Source: Neisseria sp. Marseille-Q5346
GTDB lineage: Bacteria > Pseudomonadota > Gammaproteobacteria > Burkholderiales > Neisseriaceae
Assembly: GCF_946902045.1 (NCBI RefSeq)
Contig: NZ_OX336253.1
Location: 620,001-684,000 of the forward strand
DNA length: 64,000 bases
Direction of reading: 5' to 3'
Under the pieces are notes generated by a model, which worked only from the letters and a program-made list of their open reading frames with translations, did no database searches and had not been told where the DNA came from. A program made the position numbers and the translations under genes. Shown one piece after another: positions 20,501 to 27,804 of the stretch (positions are counted from its first letter, which is position 1; every line of letters starts with the position of its first letter).

Positions 20501-21637
20501 GGCGGTCAAATCGCCGTAGCCGTCATAGTCGTAACGTACCAGTTCCTTACCGTTAAAGGTGACGGAGGTGAGACGGTTGACGTAGAAACGCTCGTCTTCG
20601 GAAACGAAGACGTCCCGTTCTCCGGCCGGGTCGAAGTCGGGATCGTTGTCATTCAGACGGATGGAGGAGAATACGGGTTGGAAGTGTCGGCCGCTGCCGT
20701 CGTAAATGCTGTGCGGCAGCCCGTTGTCGTCGTAGCAGAGGCGGATATGGCGGCCGTTGCGGTCGAGTTGGGCGACCAGTTGGTGAATGCCGCAACCGGA
20801 ATCGACTTCGGCGAACAGCAGCCGTGCGCCGCCGTCGGGGGAGGCGATTTGGTAGAGGTTGTCTGAAATCTGTGAAAAGAAGATTTGTTCGTAAGGATCA
20901 AAATAGGCGTTATCCAGACCGTAGGGGTCTTCTTCGGCGGAAGCAGGTCTTGGGGCAGCCTCTTCTTCATATAAATTGTCTTCATCGTCGTCGGCTGCGG
21001 AATAAGGCTCTTCCGCTTCGTCGCTGATATCCGGCAACGAAATTTCCCTGCCCTGCTCATCAATATAAAGGAAACCGTCGGCAGTACGGACAAGACGCAT
21101 GGAGAACGGCAGCGACCAACCCTGTCCCAGCCAGCCGTTGCCTATTTGGTCGGAATAGTAGCTGCGCTGCCAAACAAGGGGAAGCGGGGAGTCAAATGCA
21201 AAGTCAGTCTCTGTTTCATCAAATAATACTTTGATACCGAGTACGGCATTGACAGGATTACCGATAGCTGCTGCAACCTTACAGGGAATACAGTGACCAT
21301 GACCAGAAGTAACTACCCCACCATCAGAACCTGCTCCGCTGCCCCCGCCAAAACCACTGACCATCTTTCGTGAAGGCAGTCTAACACTAGGCAAACCTGG
21401 GACCATTGAAGCGAGCGAAACCACATCAGATACAGCATCAGCCACATTAGCTGCAGCAGAGTCAGGAGCAACCAAAGAAAGGGCACTAGAGGCAACATCG
21501 GCCACCATCTCTATCACATCTACCGGCCCGGCTGCATTAGTCAGCGGCTCAGGCGGATTGGCAGAACCTTGAGACACCATGGCAGGTGCAGAAGGCTGAG
21601 GAACAAGAATACCTATGGTGTTACCGGAAGAGGACAT
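17513..21637 (-). CDS. Rhs polymorphic toxin, GIY-YIG nuclease tip
   Basis: The 1374-aa protein has an Ala/Ser-rich N-terminus (1-120) without a recognisable PAAR or DUF4150 domain, a CIPC pair near 115, the RSYYS Rhs entry motif, about 30 YD repeats (roughly 330-1180) and the GRFVNQDPIGL / WLDPLGL core end, where the family self-cleaves (PxxxxDPxGL). The tip (about 1244-1374) contains KYSVYGLYR and PFYIGITDNIKTRAKQH, the GIY-YIG pair plus the following Arg, and a basic tail; it should cut DNA. ATG 21637 has GGAG upstream. It reads divergently from tagF, and the Imm26-like gene follows. Presumably a T6SS cargo, but the missing PAAR-like domain leaves the loading route open. Confidence 0.88.
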   Translation of the reverse strand: MSSSGNTIGILVPQPSAPAMVSQGSANPPEPLTNAAGPVDVIEMVADVASSALSLVAPDSAAANVADAVSDVVSLASMVPGLPSVRLPSRKMVSGFGGGSGAGSDGGVVTSGHGHCIPCKVAAAIGNPVNAVLGIKVLFDETETDFAFDSPLPLVWQRSYYSDQIGNGWLGQGWSLPFSMRLVRTADGFLYIDEQGREISLPDISDEAEEPYSAADDDEDNLYEEEAAPRPASAEEDPYGLDNAYFDPYEQIFFSQISDNLYQIASPDGGARLLFAEVDSGCGIHQLVAQLDRNGRHIRLCYDDNGLPHSIYDGSGRHFQPVFSSIRLNDNDPDFDPAGERDVFVSEDERFYVNRLTSVTFNGKELVRYDYDGYGDLTAVYGRDGKKLRGFAYRNHIMVEHSQPDGLVSRYEYDRYDTDGKVLKSSNNLGEEWTFAYRKDHTVVTDALGRTEVYGFDENRELVYRIDADGRRSDSERDSYGRITVERDPLGRETRYLYDTEGNVIAITAPDGSSTQIDYHETLNLPVAVNDPAGRITAYTYDGRGNLISITDPAGYTTSYGYNAQWLPETITDALGKTRRLHYDTLDQLVCFTDCTGETTRFAYTEYGDLETVTDALGHTTRHHYDAAGNPVRTDYPDGSHETFEYDRLNRLTAHIDGLGAKTAYELAVDGLPLKRTNALGHTFAYAYDKARRLTVLTNENGETYRLDYDRTDNLIQETGWDGKITAYGYDAAGQLVQQTEYGQSNHEGRLKERPETWHIHHFKRNILGQLIEKQSRKVSGCNGQSKDEGISRTRFEYDPITGNLTKARNQHSSVELAYDELDRLIGETTVHNGQSATVGYQYDPLGNRIRTILPDGRPIDYLYYGSGHLHQISLDGEVISDIERDKLHREIQRTQGSISSLYDYDPMGRLKSQRTVWSGTQTPRGKQNPLAGGAVNRRYAYDKAGNLIQSADQRSGVLNYVYDKIGRVQEARNSQSGRSETFAFDPAHNILSDKAAEGKGKGSNISSGNRLESYNGIEYTYDALGNLIYRQLPNGENQYYQYDLENQLVRAEIKKPAGNTEIWTYAYDPFGRRLSKERQDKLAWTSTDPKRTHFVWDGTRLLQEYTYKGSYTYLYTDQDSYEPLAQIFDNAKDGKQYLSYFHNDQIGIPREMTDIHGNLLWYGEYTAWGRLKKDERVYKDAHQPFRLQNQYFDEETGLHYNLMRYYEPEAGRFVNQDPIGLDGGANFYQFATNAQIWLDPLGLKKYSVYGLYRPGDSKPFYIGITDNIKTRAKQHRKSGRLVGVEELVELYSDLDYETARGYEEGCIRQHGTLTGKKLKKGQKSNFNPKKTKTRGNKCHSFVENKTRNAKRQKAMVAGRDHILKNGCKNLPII
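17972..19657 (-). repeat. Rhs core repeat shared with 15095-16780
   Basis: Partner copy inside the intact Rhs gene. The region 19568-20510 is shared in addition with the decayed fragment at 12866-13807, so parts of this core exist in three copies. Confidence 0.85.
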
Positions 21638-21970
21638 GCGATTACTCCGTCGAAATCCTAATTAATCTACAAGTAGAAACCTCAAAACAAGGAACGCCAA
21701 TCACTTTCTGAGGACTTGAGCACGTTATTTTGCAAAAATTATAACAAACAATAAGCTATAAATAAAACTGTATTTAATAAACTTTATTATCTAAATATCA
21801 TATAGTAAGCACATATTTTTAAAGATTATTTACATTTCTTTAGTTATTATTTCAAGTGGTTTAAATTTATATTTATCAACACATCGAATTATGCTAGAGT
21901 ACAAGTCTTAGCAGTTGTATCTAATTAGCAACTTGGGAATCTAAAACCTCTTCTCTTGTGATGACTACTT
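21638..21970. promoter_or_regulatory. divergent intergenic region between Rhs and T6SS operon
   Basis: 333 bp of AT-rich DNA separates the minus-strand Rhs start and plus-strand tagF. It must hold the promoters for both directions. I see no convincing -35/-10 pair, no gene and no uptake sequence here. A GGAG (Rhs ribosome site) sits near 21650. Confidence 0.45.
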
Positions 21971-22525
21971 ATGCTTAAGCAAAATGAAGTCTATTTTTTT
22001 GGCAAACTGAATCAATCCCGTGATTTTATTTTCTCCGAGAATCTTCAAACTCATGACAGATTCTTTTGGGATAACTGGTTTAACCGATGCTCCAGCCAAA
22101 ACAAATTAATTTCATTCACTCGAAAAACATATTCCCCTTTGCAAATTTGGCTATTTTGCATCAAATTACCTGATGATCTTATTTATACTGGTATGGCTGC
22201 TGGTAGTTCTGATAAAATTGGCAGAAAATACCCATTTGTGTTATTTTATAAACCTAGCTCTATTCCCGAATCACTTGATTCTCTTTTTTTTCTTTTAAAG
22301 AAAAAAAATTCCTTTCGCGAGATATTAAATGAAGGGGAATGTTGTATCGAAGATTTTTACAGTAGTGATACAACAGAGAACTCTATCCTCTCTGAATCCT
22401 TTCACAACTTTTTATCTGATTCAGACGGCATTGGTAGTTTTTGGCAAGAGATTGGAAGCGGTTACCACATAAAACATGAAAGCCTCCCCTCATGCTCACT
22501 GTTTAATAAGTTATTTGGATTATAA
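21971..22525 (+). CDS. tagF: T6SS accessory protein TagF
   Basis: The 184-aa protein matches TagF (DUF2094) with the hallmark GMAAGSSDKIGRKYPFVLFY near residues 75-94 (consensus G..pS.D..GR.fP) after an N-terminal FFGKLNQSRDF 'yGKlp..gDF' motif. TagF represses T6SS assembly post-translationally in other species, for example through Fha, or in some systems as a fusion with PppA. Here it is a lone domain, and no fha, ppkA or pppA gene is in the window. It starts the plus-strand operon, 4 bp before tssA. Confidence 0.85.
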   Translation: MLKQNEVYFFGKLNQSRDFIFSENLQTHDRFFWDNWFNRCSSQNKLISFTRKTYSPLQIWLFCIKLPDDLIYTGMAAGSSDKIGRKYPFVLFYKPSSIPESLDSLFFLLKKKNSFREILNEGECCIEDFYSSDTTENSILSESFHNFLSDSDGIGSFWQEIGSGYHIKHESLPSCSLFNKLFGL

Positions 22526-22529
22526 GTAG

Positions 22530-23588
22530 ATGAACACATTTCCTCGATGGGACGAGCCTATCTCTATCGACAGTCCCGAAGGTGTAAATATCGAATACGA
22601 TAGCCGCTTTTTAGAACTACAAAGCGTAGCTGAAGGCAAACCAGAACAACAATATGGTGACACGATTATTCCGGCAGAAGAGGCAGACTGGGCAACAGTA
22701 GAAAAGTTGTGCAATCAATTGTTAGCCGAGTCTAAAGATTTACATGTCTTGGCTTATTATACACAAGCTCTTACTGCCAAACATGGACTCGTAGGGTTCT
22801 GCGCTGGCTGCGAAGCAATTAGAGCTAATATAGACTTATATTGGGAATCCATTTACCCCAAACTTGAAGATGAAGACGGTGAATTTGATCCCTTTTACAG
22901 GATCAATGCCCTTAGCTCCTTTACTACACTTGATGGCATCATCAAAGAGATTCTTTCATCTAAATTATTGATAAATGGGTTAACCCAACAGCCAATTACT
23001 GTAAAAGAAGCTGTTTCTATCCTACAAGGGAATGATCCACAAAATTATCCGGGAGGTAAAGAACGGCTAATGCTCGATATTAGGGTGAATGCCGATACGG
23101 GAAAACCTGAATTGACCGCATTAATTCAAGCATTGGACTGCCTGAAAGACATCCAACGCATTTTCTCGTCTAATTTACAGGATGAACACTCACTTGATTT
23201 TGATGTTATTCAGAAACCTCTTACCCTAATTCACAAAGCCATCAACTATAATGGTGGAAGTACTCCCTCAGTACAACAGACAGAACAGACTGAGTTACCC
23301 TCTGAAACTAACAGCTCAACTATTACACAAGAACAATCTATTCAAGAGGCCGATGCATGGCGTCATCTGAATATTAAAAATCGTGCTGATGTTGATTTAG
23401 CTTTAGAGAAAATCTGCATTTATTTTGAAACTCTTGAACCCAGCCACCCTGCACCACTGTTTATCCGCAGAGTGCAACGACAAATGAATATGAACTTTTA
23501 TGACATCATGAAAGATATTAGCCCAGAAAGTATTGCCAATTTAGAAGTTTTAATTGGCAAGCCGGATGAAGATACAGCAAACTCCTGA
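22530..23588 (+). CDS. tssA: T6SS cap/priming protein TssA
   Basis: The 352-aa protein has the ImpA N-terminal domain (about residues 10-130), with YDSRFLELQ, DWATVEKLCNQLLAESKDLHVLAYYTQAL and GLVGFCAGCEAI typical of TssA. TssA coordinates baseplate docking and tail-sheath polymerisation in the cytoplasm. The C-terminus (about 280-345) has a helical segment ending HPAPLFIRRVQRQMNMNFYDIM, the form seen in shorter TssA proteins. It starts 4 bp after tagF and is followed by tssB after 76 bp. Confidence 0.88.
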   Translation: MNTFPRWDEPISIDSPEGVNIEYDSRFLELQSVAEGKPEQQYGDTIIPAEEADWATVEKLCNQLLAESKDLHVLAYYTQALTAKHGLVGFCAGCEAIRANIDLYWESIYPKLEDEDGEFDPFYRINALSSFTTLDGIIKEILSSKLLINGLTQQPITVKEAVSILQGNDPQNYPGGKERLMLDIRVNADTGKPELTALIQALDCLKDIQRIFSSNLQDEHSLDFDVIQKPLTLIHKAINYNGGSTPSVQQTEQTELPSETNSSTITQEQSIQEADAWRHLNIKNRADVDLALEKICIYFETLEPSHPAPLFIRRVQRQMNMNFYDIMKDISPESIANLEVLIGKPDEDTANS

Positions 23589-23664
23589 ACCTAGCATCCC
23601 TCATCCGCGATTTAGTAAAATTTTTTAAATACACAACATTATTAATCATCCTAAGGTTATAACC

Positions 23665-24183
23665 ATGTCACGAAATAAATCATCAGGTCAAAAGTTTATT
23701 GCCCGCAATCGAGCTCCTCGCGTGCAAATTGAATATGACGTAGAGTTGTATGGCTCAGAGAAAAAGATTGAACTGCCTTTCGTTATGGGTGTTATGGCAG
23801 ATCTGGTTGGTAAACCTGTCGAGCCACTGCCTGACTTGGCCGAACGAAAATTCTTAGAAATTGATGTAGATAATTTCGACGAACGCATGAAAGCCCTTAA
23901 ACCTCGTGTTGCCTTCAACGTAAAAAATACATTGACAGGTGAAGGGAATTTGAATGTAGAACTCGAATTGGAAAGCATGGATGACTTCTCACCGGCGGCA
24001 ATAGCTAAAAAAGTAGCACCTCTAAATGAGCTTTTACAGGCACGTACAGAACTGTCTAATTTACTCTCATATATGGATGGTAAAAGTGGGGCTGAAGAAC
24101 TAATTGGAAAAGTCTTAGGAGACAGCGAATTACTAAAAAGTCTTGCAGCCGCGCCTAAATCAACATCCAAAGATGAACAATAG
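23665..24183 (+). CDS. tssB: T6SS contractile sheath small subunit TssB
   Basis: The 172-aa length is standard for TssB/VipA. It contains NRAPRVQIEYDVELYGSEKK, LPFVMGVMADLVGK and FLEIDVDNFDERM, all conserved in this family, and a helical C-terminus. It co-polymerises with TssC to build the sheath whose contraction drives the Hcp tube. An AAGGTT-type ribosome site precedes the ATG. The gene is 31 bp upstream of tssC. Confidence 0.95.
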   Translation: MSRNKSSGQKFIARNRAPRVQIEYDVELYGSEKKIELPFVMGVMADLVGKPVEPLPDLAERKFLEIDVDNFDERMKALKPRVAFNVKNTLTGEGNLNVELELESMDDFSPAAIAKKVAPLNELLQARTELSNLLSYMDGKSGAEELIGKVLGDSELLKSLAAAPKSTSKDEQ

Positions 24184-24214
24184 TCTCTAATAAAACTAGA
24201 AGTGAAAGTAAATC

Positions 24215-25714
24215 ATGGCTGAAAAACAATTAGATATCCTGGGAAATGGCAGTTCGCAACATGTGTTTGCAACCAATGAATTTGAACAGCTGCTTCAAAA
24301 AGAATTCAAACCTAAAACGGAAGAAGCTAAAAGTGCTGTAACCAATGCAGTTGCTACATTGGCTCAACAGGCTCTACAAAATGTCGTTACCATTTCAGAT
24401 GATACCTATCAAACTATTGAAGCAATCATTGCTGAAATTGATAGAAAACTTTCCGAGCAGATTAATTTAATTTTGCATCATGAGGACTTTCAAAAGCTTG
24501 AAGGTGAATGGCGCGGCCTGCATCATTTAGTGACCAATACCGAAACAGATACTTTACTTAAAATCAAAGTATTACCTATTTCCAAAAAGGAAGTTGCTCG
24601 TAATTTAAAACGCTTTAAAGGTACGGCTTGGGATCAAAGCCCACTCTTTAAACGTATTTATGAGGAAGAATACGGCCAATTTGGCGGTGAACCCTTTGGT
24701 TGTTTAGTAGGTGACTATTATTTTGATCACTCTGCCCCTGATGTAGAAATGCTCAATAGTCTTGAGAAGATTGCAGCGGCTGCACACTGTCCATTTATTG
24801 CTGGTGCATCTCCCAAATTAATGCAAATGGAGTCTTGGCAAGAATTAGCTAATCCGCGCGACTTAAGTAAAATTTTCCAAAATGCCGAATATGCTCCATG
24901 GCGAAGCCTGCGTGAATCCGAAGATTCACGTTATATCGGTTTAGCCCTGCCTCGTTTCCTGTCTCGCCTGCCTTATGGTGCCACAACAAATCCTGTAGAC
25001 GAATTTGACTTCGAAGAAGAAACAGAAGGTGCAGATCACAATAAATATACTTGGGCCAATGCTGCTTATGCAATGGCAGTAAATATTAATCGCTCATTTA
25101 AATACTATGGCTGGTGTACCGCTATTCGCGGTGTGGAATCAGGCGGTATCGTTGAAAATCTTCCCTGCCACACATTCCCAACCGATGATGGTGGTGTAGA
25201 CATGAAATGCCCAACAGAAATCGCCATTAGCGACCGCCGAGAGGCAGAATTGGCTGCATTGGGCTTTATGCCATTAATTCATCGCAAGAACACGGATTTA
25301 GCTGCATTTATCGGTGCGCAATCTTTGCATAAACCATCTGAATATTATGATCCAGATGCTACCGCCAATGCACGTTTATCTGCTCGCTTACCTTACTTAT
25401 TCGCATGTTGCCGTTTCGCACACTACTTAAAATGTATTGTTCGTGACAAAGTTGGCTCGTTCCGCGAACGTGATGACATGGAACGCTGGTTGAACGAATG
25501 GATTATGAATTACGTAGATGGAGACCCAGCCAACTCTACGCAAGAAACGAAAGCACGCAAACCATTAGCTGCTGCAGAGGTAGTTGTAGAAGAAGTAGAA
25601 GATAATCCAGGATACTACACTTCTAAGTTCTTCCTGCGTCCTCATTATCAACTTGAGGGGCTTACCGTTTCTCTACGCTTGGTTTCCAAATTGCCTTCGA
25701 CTAAACAAGAATAG
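24215..25714 (+). CDS. tssC: T6SS contractile sheath large subunit TssC
   Basis: The 499-aa TssC/VipB has the standard length. Conserved segments include LEGEWRGLHHLV, PLFKRIYEEEYGQFGGEPFG, WRSLRESEDSRYIGLALPRFLSRLPYG (positions about 229-255) and the C-terminal LRPHYQLEGLTVSLRLVSKLP that forms the sheath handshake with TssB and is recycled by ClpV. Same operon as tssB. An 80-bp AT-rich gap precedes hcp. Confidence 0.95.
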   Translation: MAEKQLDILGNGSSQHVFATNEFEQLLQKEFKPKTEEAKSAVTNAVATLAQQALQNVVTISDDTYQTIEAIIAEIDRKLSEQINLILHHEDFQKLEGEWRGLHHLVTNTETDTLLKIKVLPISKKEVARNLKRFKGTAWDQSPLFKRIYEEEYGQFGGEPFGCLVGDYYFDHSAPDVEMLNSLEKIAAAAHCPFIAGASPKLMQMESWQELANPRDLSKIFQNAEYAPWRSLRESEDSRYIGLALPRFLSRLPYGATTNPVDEFDFEEETEGADHNKYTWANAAYAMAVNINRSFKYYGWCTAIRGVESGGIVENLPCHTFPTDDGGVDMKCPTEIAISDRREAELAALGFMPLIHRKNTDLAAFIGAQSLHKPSEYYDPDATANARLSARLPYLFACCRFAHYLKCIVRDKVGSFRERDDMERWLNEWIMNYVDGDPANSTQETKARKPLAAAEVVVEEVEDNPGYYTSKFFLRPHYQLEGLTVSLRLVSKLPSTKQE

Positions 25715-25794
25715 TCAGGCTTAGTTTATTTAGTTGGGTATATTTAGTGCCCTGTTGTTAAATCGCTTGTATTTTTTAACTAGGAGAGTAAAAA

Positions 25795-26277
25795 ATGGCT
25801 ATTGATATGTTCATGAAAGTTGAAGGTGTAAATGGCGAATCAAAAGATTCTAACCACAAAGACTGGACTAACATCGAAAGTTTTGACTGGGGTGCAGAGC
25901 AACCTGGTTCAATGACTAGCGGTGGTGGCGGTGGTGCCGGTAAAGTCAATTTCAATGACTTGACCGTAGTTGCTGCTATCGATAAAGCAGCTCCAACCAT
26001 TTTGAAAAACTGCGCTACCGGCCAACACTTGAGCAAAGTAGAAATTTCTGTATGTAAAGCTGGTGGTGAACAAATTGAATACTCACGCACTACATTAGAA
26101 GATGTCTTAGTAACCGGTGTGAAATTCATTGGCGTACAAGACAATGATGCTCTGAAAATGCGTTATTCATTCCAAGCTGCAAAAGTGAAAAACCAATATT
26201 GGGAACAAACCGATAAAGGTTCTAAAGGTGCTGAAGTTCAAATGGCCTTCAATATCAAAGAAAACAAATCTGCATAA
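25795..26277 (+). CDS. hcp: T6SS inner tube protein Hcp (TssD)
   Basis: The 160-aa Hcp1-type protein forms hexameric rings stacked as the tube expelled from the cell. It has MAIDMFMKVEGVNGES at the N-terminus, SFDWGAEQPG, and the ISVCKAGGE and YSRTTLEDVLVTGV strands typical of the family. GGAG 10 bases before the ATG is the best Shine-Dalgarno in the operon. A strong terminator follows directly, so hcp can be made in excess over the downstream genes. Confidence 0.95.
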   Translation: MAIDMFMKVEGVNGESKDSNHKDWTNIESFDWGAEQPGSMTSGGGGGAGKVNFNDLTVVAAIDKAAPTILKNCATGQHLSKVEISVCKAGGEQIEYSRTTLEDVLVTGVKFIGVQDNDALKMRYSFQAAKVKNQYWEQTDKGSKGAEVQMAFNIKENKSA

Positions 26278-26295
26278 TTGATATGTAGATTTAAT

Positions 26296-26336
26296 TAAAA
26301 AAGCCTGACTTAAAAGGCGTTTTTAAGTCAGGCTTT
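26296..26336 (+). terminator. rho-independent terminator after hcp
   Basis: AAAGCCTGACTTAAAA and TTTTTAAGTCAGGCTTT form a 16-bp stem with a four-base loop (GGCG) about 20 bp after the hcp stop. It is not built from uptake sequences. A lone uptake sequence (TTCAGACGGC) follows at 26357. Confidence 0.85.
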
Positions 26337-26442
26337 ATATATAAATGTTTTCACTTTTCAGACGGCACTACTTAACTGAAAAATTAATCTTGTTTTTAAC
26401 TTCTATTATTCATCTTTATAAATTAAATAAGGGATCATTGAA

Positions 26443-27258
26443 ATGGATTTGAAGACTAAATTATCAGAGATGATTGAGCTTGTACGTTCAAATCCTGACA
26501 ATCAAGAACATCGTTTAGCACTGATTCAATATCAGTGTCTGTGCGCAAAATGGGAACAGGCTTTAAAACAGATTGGACAATATCAAAAACTGTTTCCTCA
26601 TACCCAAAAACCTTTAATGCTTTATCTTATTGAAAATATTTCTGCTGAAATGCGGCGTCAGGCAGTTTTGGAAGCTCAACAAAAACCAAAAACACTAGAA
26701 CAACACGCAAGCAAACTTGATATTCTTCAAAAGCAACTCTCTTTAGTTGCCCATGTTTCAGAACAGAAAAATAAAGCCCTTGTCGATGATTATACTGTGC
26801 TATCTGAGAATATAGAAGGCTCGCCCGTACATATTACTTACCTTTTAGCAGATAAATCAGTTTCCGAGATTGATAGTGACTGGATTATGGATGGAGACGT
26901 ACGTACCGCCTTCGTTTATGAATATTTCTATCAAGGTCACTACTACTGGCAAACATGGGATTCTATTGAAAATATTTCTTTCAAGACTCCAAGTTCCTTA
27001 CTGGACATCATTTGGAGGCCGTCTGAAATCAAATTTACTAATGGTGAATGTATTCAATGTACCAGCCCTGCTCGTTATGCTGTTATGCCTGGTGAAGAAA
27101 CAGCATGGTCAGATCTACTAATGAAATGTTCACAAACTGACTGGATAGAAATAGCAGAGCAACTCTTTACAGGGGTTGGTCAAAAAACTTTGTATACCGA
27201 CAACCATGATTTTGGCCTTTTAGATATTTGTAATATTAGATTTGAACAAAATCATTAA
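26443..27258 (+). CDS. tagJ: T6SS accessory protein TagJ (ImpE family)
   Basis: The 271-aa protein has helical TPR-like repeats at the N-terminus (LVRSNPDNQEHRLALIQYQC, WEQALKQIGQYQKLFP) and a C-terminal ImpE domain with ISDWIMDGD-like 'IDSDWIMDGDVRTAFVYE', FLLDIIWRPSEI and CTSPARYAVMPGEE. TagJ binds the TssB N-terminus and assists sheath handling in class-3 T6SSs. Its presence together with TssA and ClpV helps classify this system. It begins 165 bp after hcp, past the terminator, so read-through or its own promoter is needed. Confidence 0.8.
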   Translation: MDLKTKLSEMIELVRSNPDNQEHRLALIQYQCLCAKWEQALKQIGQYQKLFPHTQKPLMLYLIENISAEMRRQAVLEAQQKPKTLEQHASKLDILQKQLSLVAHVSEQKNKALVDDYTVLSENIEGSPVHITYLLADKSVSEIDSDWIMDGDVRTAFVYEYFYQGHYYWQTWDSIENISFKTPSSLLDIIWRPSEIKFTNGECIQCTSPARYAVMPGEETAWSDLLMKCSQTDWIEIAEQLFTGVGQKTLYTDNHDFGLLDICNIRFEQNH

Positions 27259-27291
27259 AATCTATCCATCTTTCAAACCCAACAATTAAAC

Positions 27292-27804
27292 ATGTCGCAA
27301 TTCAAAAATCAACTGTTACCCTCTTTATTTGACAGACTAACAGATGAAGAGCCACGCAGAAAAAAAGAGGCACGCCCCGATCAGGTCATCAATCTTGATC
27401 AATATCGGCAAGCAGTACTGCGTGATATTCTTTATCTACTGAATACATGCAACATGCAAGCAGAAACTATGGGGATTGACCTAACTGAAAATGTACGCTC
27501 TTCTACATTAAATTATGGTATCCCTCCCCTTTCTGGTATTAATTTTTCCGATATTGAATGGCAAGATGTGGAACAAAACATTAAACAAGCCATCATCGAT
27601 TTTGAACCGCGTCTTGAAAATAAGACTTTGCAAGTGATCGTAAATACCTCAGACGATGATGACGATGCTTTACACAATAAACTCATTATTGAAATCAAAG
27701 GTTACCTGAAACTCAATCCTTACCCTAAAGAATTCTTGCTCCGAACCAGCATGGATGTTGAAACAGGATTGTTTGACTTATTAGATGGGGGAAATGGGGC
27801 TTGA
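27292..27804 (+). CDS. tssE: T6SS baseplate wedge protein TssE
   Basis: The 170-aa gp25-like lysozyme-fold (non-enzymatic) baseplate subunit. LLPSLFDRLTDE at the N-terminus and YRQAVLRDILYLLNT, VRSSTLNYGIPPLSG and IEQNIKQAIIDFEPRL-type segments are diagnostic for TssE. The stop overlaps the start of tssF (TTGA), so translation is coupled. Confidence 0.92.
   Translation: MSQFKNQLLPSLFDRLTDEEPRRKKEARPDQVINLDQYRQAVLRDILYLLNTCNMQAETMGIDLTENVRSSTLNYGIPPLSGINFSDIEWQDVEQNIKQAIIDFEPRLENKTLQVIVNTSDDDDDALHNKLIIEIKGYLKLNPYPKEFLLRTSMDVETGLFDLLDGGNGA

Noticed and set aside
15095..20510. Triplicated Rhs core mistaken for an insertion sequence or phage repeat
   Set aside because: The repeated DNA codes in frame for YD repeats and ends at toxin tips; there is no transposase or terminal inverted repeat.
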